This document shows, piece after piece, positions 31,957 to 42,379 of a DNA stretch of 64,000 nt. Positions within the stretch are counted from its first letter, which is position 1. Each line of letters opens with the position of its first letter. The DNA comes from Ascaphus truei (Eukaryota; Chordata; Amphibia; Anura; Ascaphidae). Position numbers and translations under genes: made by a program. The notes below the pieces were generated by a model, which saw only the letters and a program-made list of their open reading frames with translations, searched no databases and was not told the DNA's origin. Location of the stretch: contig CM071569.1 in NCBI GenBank assembly GCA_036426205.1, positions 4,313,644-4,377,643 on the forward strand, read 5' to 3'.

Positions 31957-32660
31957 GAGCGTGATCATTCTGAGTTCAAATGTTTTCCGTAGTTGGTGCT
32001 TTTAAACATTCTGTTGAGGATTTGGATTTTTAAATCATTTAAGGAATGATCTGTGAGAACGGGTGTCCCACTGGAGTGCAGTATCTTCCTTCTTCATGGT
32101 GTGTTATTGTGTGTCTGTGTATGGTCATTCTGGTTTGAATTTTTTGGGCTGGTTTTAATCAGTGTAGCATCCTTGCTCACCTTTGCTGCATTGAATCATA
32201 CAGAATATGCCACATTCCTGGATGGGCAGCAGAAAGTTCCTTTAACATTGAGGGTTCGATGTTTGTGACTGGCTGTGGGATCTTGACATATATGTTTGCA
32301 ACGTTTGCAGCGTGTGGTGTTGCTTGGTCGTGTACCATTCTCTGCGTCCTTTAGCTCATTATGATGTTTTCTAGTGACTAACGTCTGTCTGAGGTTTGGC
32401 GGTTGCCAGAATACAAGGATGGGAGGTTAGGGAAGATGTATTTTAATGTTTCATCCTCTCAAATGCAGATCTTTGATTATTTTTCGCAGGGTTGTATGTA
32501 GCCACTAGTGGTATGCTTGTGGTTGTTTCTTTCTTCTTGTATTGGAGAAGATATTCTCGTGAGACTTTCAGTGCAGCTGTGATAGTTTTGGTAATAGTCT
32601 TTGGCTTCTATCCCTTCTGCCTGGATGATTCAGTCAGGATTGTGAAGTGTCTGTTTCTAT
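31957..32660 (-). pseudogene. Penelope-like element, thumb to GIY-YIG region, broken
   Basis: On the minus strand, pieces in order are ETTTSIPLVATYNPA (frameshifted), SLTSHPCILATAKPQTDVSH (out of frame with PPNLRQTL in the next frame), the open block at 32196-32375, then a decayed GCYxGETSQ-like GIY-YIG stretch and PVGHPFSQ, then LNDLKIQILNRMFKSTNYGK. This is the standard C-terminal order of Penelope-like retroelements. Multiple frameshifts and stops make it inactive. The end of the protein and its 3' tail are found 1.7 kb away at 29858-30200. Confidence 0.75.
32196..32375 (-). pseudogene. Penelope-like Cys/His linker domain, open remnant
   Basis: 59 codons and a stop: starts TRKHHNELKDAENG and contains TRCKRCKHICQDPTASHKHR, then GTFCCPSRNVAYSV. 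The CxxCxHxC-type cluster between the reverse transcriptase and the GIY-YIG nuclease, followed by an 'F-x-C-x-S-x-N-V-x-Y' strand, is diagnostic of Penelope-like elements. Confidence 0.78.
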
Positions 32661-32699
32661 AGTGTCAGAGCATATGTGGTGATATCTTATTGCCTGGCT

Positions 32700-32912
32700 G
32701 TGTATGATGGTTCCATAATGACGGAGTACAAGAACACGAAGAGGAACACTAATTTCACACCAACAGGACGCCGCGGCAAACTAGACAGCTACATAGAGAG
32801 CTTCAGATTGCGAGTTTTCTCACTGACATCAGCACAGCAGAAAAAAATGATATACGACCTTTCCCCCACGGAGAGATCTGCAATCATGGAACCAGGAGGA
32901 CTTAGGACTTAG
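32700..32912 (+). pseudogene. possible retroelement ORF fragment, opposite orientation
   Basis: A frame reading MTEYKNTKRNTNFTPTGRRG, KLDSYIESFRLRVFSLTSAQ, KMIYDLSPTERSAIMEPGGL. The TPTG...LDSYIE...LSPTERSAI pattern resembles the region upstream of the Penelope-like reverse transcriptase ('F-x-P...L...F-I...L-T-x-x-E-x-x-A-L'). It is on the opposite strand to the C-terminal piece just before it. Recognition is tentative. Confidence 0.35.
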
Positions 32913-33264
32913 TGCTAGGAAACCCCATTATCCATGCAGCAGGTCAAATATACACTTTGATGAAAGCAAATGTACGCTAGGCCCACATCTACTCCATAAA
33001 CAAAGGTAAAAGAAGCAAATGGAATGTACCTGTGCTAATGTAATTAGACGTAACATGAATTTACGATAACTGCCCCACGCTGTACGTCTTTGTGATATCT
33101 GCAAGTGGCTTCCTATCGTTGTGAAATTCTCATGTTATAGCGTCTTAGGTATTTACTGTGCTTCTAACTGCTAAATTATTCACAATTATGCCTCGGTGGT
33201 ATAAGAGACGGGGAAACTTTTCCCCGCATTGGCAAACCTTGAGATATTTACTGGACTTTTGGAG
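32913..33264. other. no gene or repeat recognised
   Basis: No supportable feature. Confidence 0.4.
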
Positions 33265-33329
33265 CCATGGGATATCCTGGAAACCTGCCCTGTTGGTGGT
33301 CCTTGATTAGTGGAGTTGCCCATCCCCTG
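33265..33329. mobile_element. hAT-type MITE family A, right-end fragment
   Basis: GGGATATCCTGGAAACCTGC then CTGTTGGTGGTCCTTGATTA, ending CATCCCCTG. Confidence 0.75.
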
Positions 33330-33951
33330 CCCTCGTCACTAAGCTGCCACACCCTTCGTCAACGTTTCTGCCGGTCTCCTTCGCAGCAAATGAATGAATT
33401 GTGACATAGCCGGTGAAGAACTAGAAGCACAGCCCGTGGCATTCTGCTACCACAGCACCGGGTGTTTTGTTTTGTAAGTGCGACTGCTGTGATTAACCTT
33501 TAATGTGGTACCCGTGCAATACCTAAATGTACAACATGCACGAATCGGAGCAATAAGGGAAATCTAATAATGCTTCTAACTAAGCATGGCACTAGGACGG
33601 CACCTTGATCCCCGGCACTTTACAAACACAATTTATTGTCAGGTAATTGCATTTGTTTTACTTTTATCAACCTTGGAAGCATGAAAATCGGAGTTAACAC
33701 AGCCGGCATTTGAATCTATAAAAATCAGGTCACACTGTGCTTATAATTGGTTTGAACAATAGAACTGTTCTCTAAGCCCAAGCCTTACATGCATCTGTTT
33801 GCCTCCTTGGCGGCTTTGGATGTATTTCTCACGCGGCCGTAATAAGCATCACTTTGGTGGATATCTAACAAAACAGGCAAGTGGTCTGTGCACAGCGGAG
33901 GGTTCAGTGTTTCTTGCACTGGATTCATTTATCAGGGGTCCGCTGAAGCAT
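33330..33951. other. no gene or repeat recognised
   Basis: No supportable feature. Confidence 0.4.
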
Positions 33952-34210
33952 TACAATCTGATTCAGGATACAGAGAAAGTGACAAGGTCACAGCAGTCCC
34001 CTTTTCACATTGCACTCAACATAGAGGAAATAGTAATGTACATTACTATTTCCTCTATGTTGAGTGCAATGTGTAAAGGGGACTGCTGTGACCTTGTCAC
34101 TTTCTCTGTATCTTGATACATATATTTTCCCCATGCACCAGGTTTTCTATACATCTTGACACTTGGGGTTGAGCGGTATCCTGCCATCATCTACTACAAT
34201 CTGATTCAGG
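33952..34210. mobile_element. 227-bp insertion with 16-bp target duplication and giant palindrome
   Basis: TACAATCTGATTCAGG is repeated exactly at 33952-33967 and 34195-34210. Between them, 33967-34112 form two 73-base arms with one mismatch and no spacer, centred on AATGTACATT at 34039/34040. A non-palindromic remainder (34113-34194) follows. The long target duplication suggests retrotransposition, with the palindrome arising by inverted double synthesis during insertion. No coding potential. Confidence 0.8.
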
Positions 34211-34519
34211 TCAAGCTGGCGGTGAAAGGGTCGAAGGAACGATATTGGTCTTATCGGCATTTAACCCTCTCTTGTTCGTAATGAAACCACAAATCAAAAC
34301 ACTTTTCCTCGAATCCTCAGGCAGAGGATGCCCATTAATTAGAAAGAATTAAGCCGATGAATCTGATTTGTTTTAATCTCTCTGCTTGTGTAGAGTTCAC
34401 AGCACTACTGTATATTGCAACGCCTCCCTGCTGCCAATGGGGAGGCGGGGATCAAATGTAACAATGTGGGATGTGTTGGGGGAATTAATGATACATGACC
34501 TCTTACTGTGCATCCACAG

Positions 34520-34694
34520 CGGGGCTGGGCAACTGCAGCCCTCAAGGGCCACCAACAGGCCAGGTTTTCAGGATAATCCTGCTTCAGCACAGGTGGCTCA
34601 ATCAGCCACTGATTGAGCCAGCTGTGCTGACACAGGGATAACCTTAAAACCTGACCTGTTGGTGGCCCTTGAGGAATGAAGCTGCCTACCACTG
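34520..34694. mobile_element. hAT-type MITE family A with 7/8 target duplication
   Basis: CGGGGCTGGGCAACTGCAGC start, CTGCCTACCACTG end. Flanks ATCCACAG (34512-34519) and ATCTACAG (34695-34702). Confidence 0.9.
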
Positions 34695-34990
34695 ATCTAC
34701 AGTATAGGCTTTGATTGAAATTGTATTGACGGAATTCTGCTTTTAAAATATATATTTTTTTTGTGGAAGTAAACATTGCAAAATAGGATTTAATTTTATT
34801 GCAATATCAGCCAGAAGTAGGTGTCCGGGCCAACTTGGCAAAGCTCTCCCTGGTATTACATTGTATGGCCCCATCTCCACGGTTATTGTACTATGGATGT
34901 GCGGAATCAGACAGCGGGTTACGTTTATTGGAATATACAGTAGTAGAAGAGCAATTTCAAGCTTCCTTTGAAGACAAGACCTGTCTACAC

Positions 34991-35173
34991 CAGGGCTGAC
35001 CAACTCCTGTCCTCAAGAGCTACCAACAGGTCAGGTTTGCAGAATATCCCTGTTTCAGCACAGTTGGCTGAATCAGTGGCTCGGTCAAATATTACATCAC
35101 CTGTGCTGAAGCAGGGATATACTGAAAACCTAACCTGTTGGTAGCTCTTGAGGACTGGAGTTGGCTACCACTG
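34991..35173. mobile_element. hAT-type MITE family A
   Basis: CAGGGCTGACCAACTCCTGT start, TTGGCTACCACTG end. Flanks GTCTACAC and GTATACAG share 6 of 8 bases. Confidence 0.88.
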
Positions 35174-35181
35174 GTATACAG

Positions 35182-35445
35182 CGAGAAGGAGCGGCTCAGT
35201 GAGGAAAGGCACTGACTGGCACTGAGTTTGTGGCAGGGGAACCTGGTTCGATTCCTGCTGTCGGCTCCTTGTGACCTTGGGCAAGTCACTTTATCTCCCT
35301 GTGCCTCAGGCACCAAAATCATAGATTGTAAGTTCTGTAGGGCAGGGAAAGAGTGTGTAAAAAGAGTGTGCACTATACTGTAAGTGTGATGTGCTTTTAG
35401 TACAATTGGGATAAAGCTATTATTATAACAATAGTAATGCAAAGC
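35182..35445 (+). mobile_element. tRNA-derived CORE-SINE (MIR-like)
   Basis: tRNA-like head with an A-box-like GGCTCAGTGAG (about 35193) and a B box GGTTCGATTCC (35245-35255). A core TGACCTTGGGCAAGTCACTT then TATCTCCCTGTGCCTCAGGC is the conserved CORE segment of MIR-type SINEs. The tail has an L2-like ATAAAGCTATTATTATAA end. Transcription would use an internal RNA polymerase III promoter; this copy is diverged and likely silent. Confidence 0.85.
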
Positions 35446-35974
35446 TTTGACCCTTATATTGGATTTCAATACCCCCCTCCTAGGTCTATTATGTAGCTGC
35501 AAATGTTCACCTATAGTGTGTCCTTACAGTGAGTTTCAAGCCCGTATAGAAATAAAGATGCAAACAGGTCTTCAGATGTGTTATGAACGGTTTCACACCA
35601 GTAGGAAAACATGATAAACTAAAGTCATCGACTGCTTTTTTTATGACTATAATCGGTCTAAAATGTCACTCATTACTTCGGGCAACCGGAGCAGCAGCCG
35701 CGTTTCCATCGCAGCTGGTCTGGTAGCCAGAAGCACACTACTAATAGCAACACTTTTGACTGTATTTTTACATACCGCACTGACTAACATGTCTTCACTC
35801 TATGCAGCACGGGTTTGGAAAACAAGAAGGCACAAAGGCTGTTTAGCTATGCGCCTTCTCTTCACGGAAACCCATTAGCACACAGCAGTACAGTGCAGGC
35901 AGGGTCCATGCCTCTGTAGAAGGATACTGCTGGGATGAAGCGATGTTGATACCCAGTTCCAGCTCTGGTGACCT
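35446..35974. other. no gene or repeat recognised
   Basis: No supportable feature. Confidence 0.4.
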
Positions 35975-36010
35975 GAGATCAACAGTCCAAGCTGCTGTTA
36001 TTAAAATAAA

Positions 36011-36066
<56 letters not shown>

Positions 36067-36505
36067 CCTTTAATATGTGCATTGATACAATCCACACAAT
36101 GATAAGTAATTAGCTAAGTTGACGATTGATCTGGTCTCCTGTGATCGATTGGCAAAGATTCGGCTCGGGTGGTCACTAAATGGTCGTCAGTGCAGCAGAA
36201 GTGGACCAAAGATGCAAAGTTCTGTATGGAAGATCATGTGACCAGGCAGTCACTAGATACAATTGGTGCACTGCTAGAAAGAGGGCAGGCTCACAAAGGG
36301 GTGTGCCAGAGCCTGTTTCAGAAGAGAAAGGGGATGTGACTTTCTAAATGGTTGCTATAGAAACAAAAAAATGCTTGCTACATTATAAGTGTCACTCAGA
36401 GTTGTTTAAAAAAAAATGCTACAAGAATTTTCTCATAGTACAGAACTGAATTATTTTAAAAAAAAAAACGTGGGATATTGCTTGGTCTGCAATGTAGTTT
36501 TTATG
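35975..36505 (+). mobile_element. TTTAAAGCTGCA-end family, longest copy
   Basis: GATCAACAGTCCAAGCTGCT start (compare AGCAGCAGTCCGAGCTGC at 25053). Shares AATCCACACAATGATAAGTA, TCTCCTGTGATCGATTGGCA and GGTTGCTATAGAAACAAAAA with the other copies. Ends GGGATATTGCTTGGTCTGCA. Includes an AT microsatellite. Confidence 0.8.
36006..36063. repeat. (AT)n microsatellite
   Basis: Nearly pure AT run inside the dispersed element. Confidence 0.95.
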
Positions 36506-36789
36506 AGCATCGGTACAACAAATAATAGCAAAGCGACCAATTTTTTTCCCATTTTCTAGTGCTATATGTTAGAATATTTTTGTTGCCAGGAAGACATGAT
36601 AATTGAACCCCCTTTGTTCCTGTGTCCTTAATTGTACAGCATAATATATACTGGCAGTATTACATGAAATAGAACCTAACAGGGTTATTAATAATGTACT
36701 TCAAATCCTAACTGCACTTTCCACCATGTGAGGTTCCCTTTGGTTTCTAGCAGGAACATTTTTAAAATACACAGAGATGTTCCTCCTCT
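36506..36789. other. no gene or repeat recognised
   Basis: No supportable feature. Confidence 0.4.
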
Positions 36790-36945
36790 TCATACACACA
36801 CACGCACACTCGCACGCACACACATACATGCACACACAAACATACATGCACACACACACATACACACACACACACACATACATGCACACAAACACACACG
36901 CACACACACACACACACACACACATGCACACACAAGCACACAGCT
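36790..36945. repeat. (CA)n microsatellite with ACATACATGC variants
   Basis: Alternating CACA, CGCACA and ACATACATGCACA. Cys/Val-rich frames on the minus strand are its translation. Confidence 0.95.
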
Positions 36946-37030
36946 TTGCGTGACGTGACACATTTATTTCCTAAATGACAATCTCTGACACAAAATTTAT
37001 TTTATTTTAGTCTCAGTCTGTCAACTAGAC

Positions 37031-37247
37031 GAGGAGTGCTCGACTCAAGTCCTCAAGCCCCCCTCCCCCATCCTCCTCCCCCCAACACGTCAGGTTTTCA
37101 GGTTATCCCTGCTTCAGCACAGGGGGCTCAATCTGTCCCTGCTTCAGCACAGGTGGCTCAATCATTGAGCCACCTGTGCTGAAGCTGGAATATCCTGTAA
37201 TCCTGACCTGTTGGGGAGGGCTTGAGGACTGGAGTTGAGCACCCCTG
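37031..37247. mobile_element. hAT-type MITE family A, internally rearranged
   Basis: GAGGAGTGCTCGACTCAAGT start and GAGCACCCCTG end. The left arm is lengthened by a C-rich insert (CCCCTCCCCCATCCTCCTCC) and a partial second CCCTGCTTCAGCACAGG block. Confidence 0.82.
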
Positions 37248-37255
37248 TGGGTAGG

Positions 37256-37796
37256 ACAGGTTGATTTAGTTCTGCTGTTGTAGTCCTTTCTCAATGTACT
37301 CTTGGATATGTACCTCTTCTGCTCTTATAGGAAAAGAGAAATGCGGTATAACAGGACTGTCCCGCCATGCTAAGTTAATTAGGGAACTCTGTTTCCGTCA
37401 GACACTCGATCAATTGAATCCGTCAATTGAAGATGTCAATGGGTTAAGTCGAAGAAAGATTGAAGCCTCCTACTTTCAGTTACCAAGCTCCCAAGGAAAT
37501 ATGCTTAATTTTCACTTTTTTACACGCATTTCTGAGAGCACAATAGCACTTTTTTTTATTGAACATTTAAGAGTTTACTACTGTAGCCCCCTTTCCCCAT
37601 ATCTAAGGGAACTACGAGTGCTGAGTACCTGTTTAGCGAACGTGAGGCCTAATCCTCCGCCACTGGGAGCCTGGGGTGATCACGTTCTGTCTGGATACAG
37701 CGCCTCCACCTGGGAGGGATGCTAGCGTGGCAGTATAACCCATCACAGGAACCAACACAGTCAGAGAATAAGTATACAAACACTGGTATAACTGAC
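37256..37796. other. no gene recognised
   Basis: A 143-codon frame from 37294 has no domain I can name and no exon context. Not called. Confidence 0.4.
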
Positions 37797-37799
37797 TTA

Positions 37800-38381
37800 G
37801 GCCCCGCTCACACAGCACACTACATGACGTGTGCGCGCTTACGTGCGCACGTGCGCGGTTGTCACAGATGCCTGGCGGCCAATGGTAGTGTTCAGTATTG
37901 AAACTACCATTGGCTGAAAAGTGCGGCGTCGATGCTGCTGCAGTCGCGGGAGTCTTCAATCTGTGATCTCCGGCTGCAGCAGCACGACGTCAGTTTCAGC
38001 AGCCAATCAATGTCCAGACGTTTACATTGATTGTCTGCTGAATTGAGACTCGGCCGTGAAGACGGGGGGACGGGGAGAGGGACACGGGGGGACACGGGTG
38101 GACACAGGGGGCTGGGGGTCCAGCCCAGCGCAGCCTCGGATGGTGCCGGATTGCTGCTTTTATCCTCCCGTGCTAAAGGGAGCTCCAGCACAGTGCTGCG
38201 GGGGAAAAAAACACCATCCATTTGCTCTGCGCCCATGACACTGCGCCGCCGCCACCCGCCCCGCCCGCTCTGTCAGATCATTCTGTCTGCTGGGGAGGAT
38301 CACACATCGCCCAGCAGACGGAGGCGCGCACACGCAGATGCGCAAATGCAGCGTCGCGAAGCCCCCTGAGTGAAAGCGGCC
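37800..38381. mobile_element. PIF-Harbinger-like element with TTA target duplication
   Basis: Left end GGCCCCGCTCACACAGC; right end reversed GGCCGCTTTCACTCAGG. TTA at 37797-37799 and 38382-38384. 582 bp, GC-rich, with an internal hairpin CCAATGGTAGTG...CTACCATTGG at about 37880-37914. No transposase frame survives. Confidence 0.75.
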
Positions 38382-38447
38382 TTATCTTTACCGACATATA
38401 ACTAAGAATACTATACAATACAATGCCCCACAATACAATACCCACAC

Positions 38448-39430
38448 CATGGACTCTGTAAAAATATTTGCACCTGAATTGAAAATTGGTTGAAGGACAG
38501 ACAACAGAGAGTTGTCATAAATGGATCTTTTTCAGGTTGGGCTAAAGTCGTGAGTGGAGTACCTCAGGGATTGGCACTGTGACGCCTGCTTTTTAACTTG
38601 TTTATTAATGACATTGAGGTTGGCATAGAGAGCAAAGTCTCCATCTTTGCTGATGACACTAAATTCTGTAAGGTAGTAAAATCAAAGCAAGATGTAATTT
38701 CTCTCCTCAAGGACTTGGATACTGGAAACTTGGGCAGGTAAATGGCAGGTGAGGTTTAATACAGATAAATGTAAGGTTGTGCATTTGGGAAACAAGAATA
38801 AAGGGTCAATTTACAGATTATATCAGGCAAAATTAGGCCAATCCTTGATGGAGAAGGATTTAGGAGTGCTTGTAGACAGCAGGCTTAACAATAGTGCCCA
38901 ATGTCAGGCAGTAGCTACAAAGACAAATAACATCTTATCTTGCATTAAAAGGGGTATGAATGGAAGGAAGTAAGCATAATTATGCCAATGTATTAAGACC
39001 ATACCTTGAATATGGAGTACAGTTTTGGACACCAAATATATTCAGGGAGAATACAGTACAAGGAGATGAAAATAACTTTTGATTCCAAGAGCAATCCAAA
39101 CTATAGATACCTTTTAAAAAAAAGTTGGACATTGTTTTAGAAAGGAAAGGTATCCAGGGTTATACCAAATAAGTAAACATGGGAAGGATGTTAATCCAGG
39201 GAGTCATGTGATTGCCATTATTGCAGTCAGTAAGGAATTTATTTTTCCCCTTATGAGAGATGATGTTTCACTGAGGTTTTTTGTTTGCATTCCTCCAGAT
39301 CAAAATATTGTAAAAACAAATATATAATAAGTATCTGTCATCTAAATTTAGCATAGGTTGAACTCGATGGACATAGTCTTTTACCAACCTCATCTACTAT
39401 GTAACCATGTAACCATGTAACTATGTAACT
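38448..39430 (+). mobile_element. CR1-type LINE, 5'-truncated
   Basis: Begins GGACTCTGTAAAAATATTTG and ends GGTTGAACTCGATGGACATA...ATGTAACCATGTAACTATGTAAC, an octamer-like 3' tail. Homologous to the copies at 20055 (antisense) and 52826. Confidence 0.9.
38480..39000 (+). pseudogene. CR1 reverse transcriptase, frameshifted, FADDT retained
   Basis: Pieces in several frames: GWAKVVSGVPQGLAL (motif B region, followed by a stop), LLFNLFINDIEVGIESKVSI then FADDTKFCKVV (catalytic box intact), MRFNTDKCKVVHLGNKNKGS and MEKDLGVLVDSRLNNSAQCQ. At least two frame changes and an early stop remove activity. Confidence 0.88.
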
Positions 39431-39527
39431 ATGTAGCAATGCATTCCATTTTGATGGAATATGTTTGCATTCAGTAAACAAGATCCATTGAATTCCATGA
39501 GGTCGATGCTGTGAATGAGCGGTTTAG

Positions 39528-39966
39528 GACATTTGGTCACAGCCATTTTGCCACAACCAAATGGCCACAGGCACTGCACCGCAACTCACCCCACCGCCGG
39601 CACTGTGCCATGACTCACCCCACCGCCGGCACTGCGCCACGACTCACCCCACCGCCGGCACTGCACAGCAACTCACTCCACCGCCGGCACTGCGCCACAA
39701 CTCACCCCACCGCCGGCACTGCGCCGCGACTCACCCCACTGCCGGCCACTTCGCAGCTAAGGTAGTACCTAAACCCCCTACCCTTAAGCCCTTACCCTAA
39801 AACCCCACACCCAGACCGCTAAAACCATTAAATTATCCCCCCCAACCTAACCTGTAAAAAAACTAACCTTAGAAGCATATAGCAGCGGGAATTCGGCGGC
39901 AAAGTGAGTCGCAGTGAAGCGCCGGCAGCCATTTCGTTGCGGCGAAATTGACGCAATCAAATGTCC
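39528..39966. mobile_element. inverted-repeat element with internal 29-bp array
   Basis: Left GGACATTTGGTCACAGCCAT...CAACCAAATGGCC; right end reversed GGACATTTGATTGCGTCAAT...CAACGAAATGGCTGCCGGC. The interior has a CCCTACCCTTAAGCCCTTAC stretch of the CCTAA-rich kind. The target duplication is uncertain, so the superfamily is left open. Confidence 0.7.
39577..39750. repeat. 29-bp minisatellite CACTGCGCCRCRACTCACCCCACCGCCGG
   Basis: Six copies with an exact 29-base period and few substitutions. The unit is homologous to the sub-terminal arm of the host element. Confidence 0.95.
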
Positions 39967-41039
39967 CATTACGGTGAATTAATGGGAGTGAGACTGTCTG
40001 CACAGGATTGAGACTGGAGCAGCCCATTGGCCGTAGGACTCCTCTGAATTGCGGCAATGTAGAATAGACACAAGAATTAAAGTCGGGTTTTAACTCTTCG
40101 CTTCCAAAGGGGCCTGCAACGTTGCAAAGTGGCGCAATTCTCTCTGGCAGTGGAAGAGTTAATGTTGGCTGTTTCATAGCATCGTGACAGGTACTTCTTA
40201 AAAATGTCGGGAGAAACAACATGGAGTAGATGGAATTAGGGAAATGTACACGATTTACATATTAAAAGGCGACGTATCAAATTCTGCACCCGAGGACCAT
40301 TCCTCTCCCCTTCGTCATTGTCAGACATCTTTGCGAGTTCTAAAGAGTTGTAAACCTTTCTCACTCCAGCTACTTGTGTCCTTGGATTGTGCAGGTTCTT
40401 AGATCCAAACATGAATCGTTTCCCTTTATGGTTTGGCAGCTTTCCCTGTGTTCCTGTCCCTGAATATACTCTTAGCAGGCGTTTGCTATTCTAAACATGC
40501 TTTCAGATAGAATCCTTGATTCTTTTTGCTTGAGTAGCTAGTAACAGGATCCACTTGTGCTTTACTGACAATAACGGTACATAAAGCTGCCAGTGTAAGC
40601 AGCATTGTATATAATATACAACAATGCAGACACAATAATAACAAAACCAGAAAAACAAAATCTGAGGCTCACCTCCACAAAGCTCTGTTAAGTCCCTTAA
40701 TGGGGTGTTAACCTAGCTTAACATTATGTTAAGTCGAGTGATTTATCTTCAAAGGACAATAGCATAATATTCATGTTTTCTCCTGTGAAGTGCATGACTT
40801 TCAGATTCATAACATATTACTAGTTATTATCATCCTGCCAGCCACTGACACTAGTACCAAAGGGCACGTAAAAACATATCCATCCCAAGGTTAGCGCGAG
40901 ACAAGCCACAAAGCTTTCGGCATTGCTGCTCCCTTACAATGCCCCAACCGGAGACAGAAACCATGTACGTTCACACCATCTAACTTAGATACTGTACAAG
41001 GACACCCTGCCTGCGGTGACAACAAAAACATTCATTATA
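39967..41039. other. no gene; one small inverted-end sequence
   Basis: TTAACTCTTCGCTTCC (40085) and GGCAGTGGAAGAGTTAA (ending 40163) form loose inverted ends of a roughly 78-base unit. Nothing else recognised. Confidence 0.4.
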
Positions 41040-41043
41040 CATG

Positions 41044-41876
41044 TGTAGCGGTCATGTAAAATGCCTACAGTCATCTCTCCTGCTGGCAGTAAGGCCTGGT
41101 AAGTGTGGGCATGCCAGCAGTAATCATGGAGGTTTTCCCTCACACCCTGGTGGGGTGCTCTGTGTATGGCTGGGACTGGTCACATGCTCTGACTCCATGG
41201 TTAGTGATGTCAGAGATGTGTCAGCCTCAGAAGCTTACATAAGGCACAGCACTGTGTTCTAGAGTTAGTTGCAAAGTAGTTGAGTTGCAAAGTAGTTGGT
41301 TGCTGAGTGTTGCTGGAAAGCTCTTGTCAGAGCTGAGGAAGGAGTTAAAGTTCTATCAGAGTGTCAGTTATGTTGTAGTAACTCCATGGGAGGCTGTGTC
41401 CAGGGACCGGACACAGGACAGTGATTCCTGCGGGAATAGTGAATCCCTGATCTGGGTGACATACCTAACTAAAGGGAGCACTGGCGAGATGAGCGGCTGA
41501 AGATACTTCTTGTGGAGGGCAGTTGCCCTGCCGTGTCAATAAAGATGAGTTCAGCCAGAAACCCTCTCGTGTATCTATCTGGAATGAGTGTACAGAGAGG
41601 AGCACCACGGAGGAGTTCCTCGCCAGGATCATCCCCATGCGGACGCAGGGACCCTGGTGAGGTGGAGGCGCTGCACTGTAACTAGGTGAGACTCAGCACA
41701 CTACCTCAGCTGCCTGTCTGACGGGTTCTCCCCACACACCATCATGCGGGAGACTCAGGAGTCCTGTAGCCAGCAGGTGCACCATATGACATATCCACAC
41801 TGTAATGGGGTCCGGTTAGACCACAGGGGCCAATGTGAGATTGGGTGGGTCAGGCCGGGCCAGAAAAACCGTTACA
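41044..41876 (+). repeat. 5' LTR, 833 bp
   Basis: Tips TGTAGCGGTC and AACCGTTACA are near-perfect inverted decamers. It holds a possible promoter region (ACATAAGGCACAGC near 41239), a polyadenylation signal CAATAAAGATGAG near 41538, and a second GTGGAGGCGCTGC about 200 bases before its end. It is followed directly by TTTGGAGGCGCTGCTGAGAT, a candidate primer-binding site. Confidence 0.75.
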
Positions 41877-42379
41877 TTTGGAGGCGCTGCTGAGATCAGA
41901 TCCGTCAACAGGACAGGCTTTTAGCTAGGTCACTTGGAAACAGGGAGAGTGTCTGCTGCCACTTTGTGCTGAGTAGGGACGGACCTAGGGGTGGTCAGGG
42001 GGCTGACGGGATATTGTCAGTTCGCAGGGACAACCTAGGGGCCTGAAAGGAGTGAGGGGTCTGGAGCGGGCTATAGCTGACCGAGTCACCTTGAGGCAGT
42101 GCTAGTTGGTAGGATGCCAGAAGGGACAGCCTGTTAACTTGGTCAGGAGTCCTGGAGAGGGTCTGCGCTAGGCTGACCAAGACAGGTAGACGCCCCAAGT
42201 ACTGCATGGCAGAGCCAGCCAGAGTACCTAGCCATTCCAGACACTCACCGTAGGGAGCACAGACTGGGAGGAAGGAGTCACAGCAGACACTGAGAGAGTG
42301 AGCCTAGCCTGAGGTAGTGCAACACTGGGTCACACCTAGATAAGGTACACATGTGGTGGTGCATCTGAGCTAATCTTTA

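Noticed and set aside
35182..35445. A possible genuine tRNA gene with A and B boxes
   Set aside because: The CORE segment and L2-like tail follow, no cloverleaf closes, and no terminator run follows the head. It is a SINE.
37294..37725. A 143-codon plus-strand frame
   Set aside because: No domain recognised and its end overlaps ordinary non-coding sequence; not supportable as an exon.
39577..39750. A second repeat array with near-CRISPR period (29 bp)
   Set aside because: Direct head-to-tail units without spacers, derived from the element's arm.
39760..39860. CCCTAA-like runs resembling an interstitial telomere
   Set aside because: Only scattered CCCTA/CCTAA pieces with irregular spacing, inside an inverted-repeat element.
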